Shown here: one piece after another, positions 61,628 through 64,000 of the stretch | Layout: the number at the start of each line of letters is the position of its first letter | How positions within the stretch are numbered: the first letter of the stretch is position 1 | Assembly (NCBI RefSeq): GCF_030123365.1 | Contig: NZ_CP126107.1 | Coordinates: 5,107,501-5,171,500, forward strand | Direction: 5' to 3' | DNA: 64,000 bases | Origin: Neobacillus sp. SuZ13 | GTDB lineage: Bacteria; Bacillota; Bacilli; Bacillales; Cytobacillaceae | Notes under the pieces: model-generated | What the model saw: only the letters and a program-made list of their open reading frames with translations | Database searches by the model: none | What the model was told of the DNA's origin: nothing | Position numbers and translations under genes: made by a program

Positions 61628-64000
61628 TTATTCATTCATTTCATACCAATATCCATTTCCTAAGGAATCACGATATTCAATCAAATAATAATACCAGGAA
61701 TATTTGGAAGGCTTGGTATAGACAAACGTATTAGAACCTGACTTCACCGTATATGACTTTTGGGCAACTTGCGGACTGCCCTCATAGCTATAAACATGAA
61801 CGGTAGCCGTAACCTGTTGCGTTGTGTTAATTTTCAACTGTAATTGATCGTTATAAATTTGATCGGAAGCTAAGTGAAAGCCAAAACTATGTGAAATTAG
61901 CCACGCTGGATTACCTGTTGACGTCATTTTCCCTTTAACAGACTTAAGCCCGTAGGCATTCTTAGCGGTGATGACATAATAATATGTGCCATCCTTTTCT
62001 TCGCTGCTAAGCCAGCTAAAATATTGGCTGCCTTCATTTACTGCTTTATCTTGGTCAATGGTTTTAATCTTTTGATTTGATTGATTATAAATTTCAATTG
62101 TCACATTTGCTGCCCGTGATAGTTTGTAATGTACCTCACTGCCTTCACCTGGATAAAACATGACGACAGCAGGATAACTTATTTCGATTTTATTAAGCTC
62201 GACATGTACATTTCCCGAGTAGATTTGAGTGATATTATACTTATCAACGACTTTAATTTTAAACTGATATAGACCATCGTTAAGCTGGGTGTTGGTATCA
62301 TCCGTCCCATTCCATGTAAACGAGTGCTGCCCCGCTAATTCGGCTGCATCTGTTTTAATAGTAGATAGTCGTTTACCGCCTTGATAAATTCCAATTGTCA
62401 CCTTTCCAGGCTTGTTTAAGGTATAGCCGATGGTCATGGTCCCTTTTGTTTTTAAATAATAATCTTTCCCCGTCGCAATAGAAGGTACACGCCAGTCCTG
62501 CAGGATCAGCGAAGCGCTGTTCATCTTGGTTAAATTCCCAGCCATATCCTTTAACTGAACGAAATATCGGTATGTGCCTTCAGGGACCAGTTGATTTTTA
62601 TCATTTTTCCCTTTCCAACTAGCAGTGATTGTTCCAGCGCTCACTTTTTTATTAACTAACTTCTTTATCATGGTCCCTTTTTCATTGACAACAGAGACGA
62701 CCATATAACTGGTTTCTTTTACATTCACTTTTATAGTGTTCGTGGTTTTTGTATTCATTTTAAAGAGTGTGGATGATAGCGTGATTTTCCCTGTTGGACG
62801 GACACTGTCTACTTTTAGCTGAACCTTTTTGGGTTTCCCTTTTTTATTGTGACTATCTGTAAATGACCAGACAATCTGGTAGGTCCCATCCTTGACTAGA
62901 TGCCCTTTGGTGGTTTTCCCATTCCATGCTAGTAAATGTTTCCCCGCTGAGATGGTCTTTTTGGAAAGAATTTTCTTTACCGTTTTACCAGTCTTATCCG
63001 TCACAATAGCAGATACCTTCACTTTTTGTGTCAACTCATAAGGAATGGTAACCTTTCCACTTACATTCGGAGAGTAGGAATAGGTGCCTGACACCAAAAT
63101 GGCTGGTTTTGTATGGTTAACCACCTTCATCATCGTGCTTTTATAAAAGCTGTCGGACCCGTCGCTGATTTTCACTTCTACTTTATAGGACCCCGTCGAA
63201 ACAAACTTTTTACTTGTTGATTTCCCATCCCAAGATACGGAGATTTTTGCTCCTGTTGAGGTTTTATTCGATAGTATTTTCCTGACCGTTTTTCCGTGTG
63301 CATCCTTAATCGATAAAGAGACCTTGGTTTTACTCGTGGTTTTAAAAGAAAATGCTGCTTTGTTTTTCCCTGTCATGTTATAGGTTTTCGGTGCGGTGAT
63401 GGTTGAAATTGGGGCAGGTGTATTAGAAAGCGCCTTATATGCATCAATTCTTCCGTACCCGTAATCTTCATCCCATCCCCTGCTGCCAAGATCGACTGTT
63501 GATTTTTTAAGAATGGTTTCTACTTGGCTGGCACTTAAAAAAGTGTTCTTTGCCCGGACGAGCGCAGCAATTCCTGATACCATCGGTGCAGCCATGGATG
63601 TCCCGTCATAAGAGGCATACGTGCTTCCCGATATCGATGAATAAATATCCACCCCTGGAGCAGCAAGGTCAATATAATTTCCATAGTTTGAAAAGCTGGC
63701 AATTCTATCATTTCGATCAATTGCACTTACACCCAACACACCCTCAGATGCGGCAGGATACATCGGGAAAAATGTACTAGAATTACCGGCTGCAGCCACA
63801 AGGACGACACCTTTTGATTTAGCATATTTTGTAGCAGACTCTAGTAAATAACTATAGCTATCATCACCAAGGCTCATATTGATAACATCAGCGTGGTGGG
63901 CAACGGCATAATAAATAGCTCGGATGACTGTATCCGCACTTGCCTGATTTCCTTGAAAAACGTTAATTGGCATGATCTTTACATCTGGAGCAATCCCAGC
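61628..64000 (-). CDS. Subtilisin-like S8 protease with FlgD-type Ig repeats, 5' end missing
   Basis: The frame is open to the window edge; the 790 residues seen begin inside the peptidase domain (AGIAPDVKIMPINVF). Present are VINMSLGDDSYS, the oxyanion Asn in VAAAGNSS and the catalytic Ser in YDGTSMAAPMVSGIAALV; the Asp and His of the triad would lie upstream. From about residue 200 there are roughly five FlgD-like Ig repeats of about 95 residues, each with patterns such as KVSLSIKDAHGKTVRKIL, WDGKSTSKKF, WNGKTTKGHLVKDGTY and WNGTDDTNTQLNDGLYQF, followed by a C-terminal domain. It is a secreted protease; substrate and anchoring are unknown. The methionine at 63973 is internal, not the start. 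Confidence 0.88.
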   Translation of the reverse strand, partial: AGIAPDVKIMPINVFQGNQASADTVIRAIYYAVAHHADVINMSLGDDSYSYLLESATKYAKSKGVVLVAAAGNSSTFFPMYPAASEGVLGVSAIDRNDRIASFSNYGNYIDLAAPGVDIYSSISGSTYASYDGTSMAAPMVSGIAALVRAKNTFLSASQVETILKKSTVDLGSRGWDEDYGYGRIDAYKALSNTPAPISTITAPKTYNMTGKNKAAFSFKTTSKTKVSLSIKDAHGKTVRKILSNKTSTGAKISVSWDGKSTSKKFVSTGSYKVEVKISDGSDSFYKSTMMKVVNHTKPAILVSGTYSYSPNVSGKVTIPYELTQKVKVSAIVTDKTGKTVKKILSKKTISAGKHLLAWNGKTTKGHLVKDGTYQIVWSFTDSHNKKGKPKKVQLKVDSVRPTGKITLSSTLFKMNTKTTNTIKVNVKETSYMVVSVVNEKGTMIKKLVNKKVSAGTITASWKGKNDKNQLVPEGTYRYFVQLKDMAGNLTKMNSASLILQDWRVPSIATGKDYYLKTKGTMTIGYTLNKPGKVTIGIYQGGKRLSTIKTDAAELAGQHSFTWNGTDDTNTQLNDGLYQFKIKVVDKYNITQIYSGNVHVELNKIEISYPAVVMFYPGEGSEVHYKLSRAANVTIEIYNQSNQKIKTIDQDKAVNEGSQYFSWLSSEEKDGTYYYVITAKNAYGLKSVKGKMTSTGNPAWLISHSFGFHLASDQIYNDQLQLKINTTQQVTATVHVYSYEGSPQVAQKSYTVKSGSNTFVYTKPSKYSWYYYLIEYRDSLGNGYWYEMNE

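Overview
The window is AT-rich DNA from a Gram-positive bacterium of the family Bacillaceae (inferred). Ribosome binding sites are strong GGAGG types, TTG and GTG starts are common, and gene order follows Bacillus subtilis around degSU-yvyE-tagV-tagO, tagGH/ggaAB and lytD. The genus cannot be fixed from the sequence alone; a Bacillus/Neobacillus-like organism is my guess.

Left end (1-5.9 kb): a partial NERD-domain gene, a non-coding block of 21-bp repeats, then degV, degU and degS on the minus strand, and yvyE and the LCP ligase gene tagV on the plus strand. Wall teichoic acid core (5.9-18.2 kb): tagO, tagA, tagH, tagG, tagB and tagD for linkage unit synthesis and export, two tandem SH3/glucosaminidase autolysins, a stand-alone TagF-type polymerase and gtaB. 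Tandem megasynthase array (18.2-28.1 kb): three paralogous proteins join an N-terminal CDP-glycerol phosphotransferase domain to a C-terminal GT4 glycosyltransferase. Two of them carry three or four GW (SH3-like) modules inside the GT4 fold, which is the most unusual feature of the window.

Minor teichoic acid and acylation region (28.2-43.4 kb): a ggaA-like GT2 gene, a lytD-like glucosaminidase, a ggaB-like GT2/TagF fusion, and an apparent operon of GT2/TagF fusion, MBOAT O-acyltransferase and DHHW (AlgX/AlgJ-like) protein. Two acyltransferase-3 membrane proteins and a polysaccharide deacetylase follow. Together these could build, decorate and acylate several alditol-phosphate or sugar-phosphate wall polymers.

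Right end (43.4-64 kb): mostly secreted proteins. They are a C39-like peptidase, a serine hydrolase of the beta-lactamase fold with SH3 domains, a PPC/triple-tyrosine protein, a 2017-residue lamin-tail/PHP/Ig protein with a decayed C-terminus, a HupE/UreJ family protein, a YfkN-like double nucleotidase, a TagU/LytR-type LCP ligase and a partial subtilisin-like protease with FlgD-like Ig repeats. Most genes are short transcription units closed by clear intrinsic terminators. No rRNA, tRNA, CRISPR array, transposase or phage gene was recognised.
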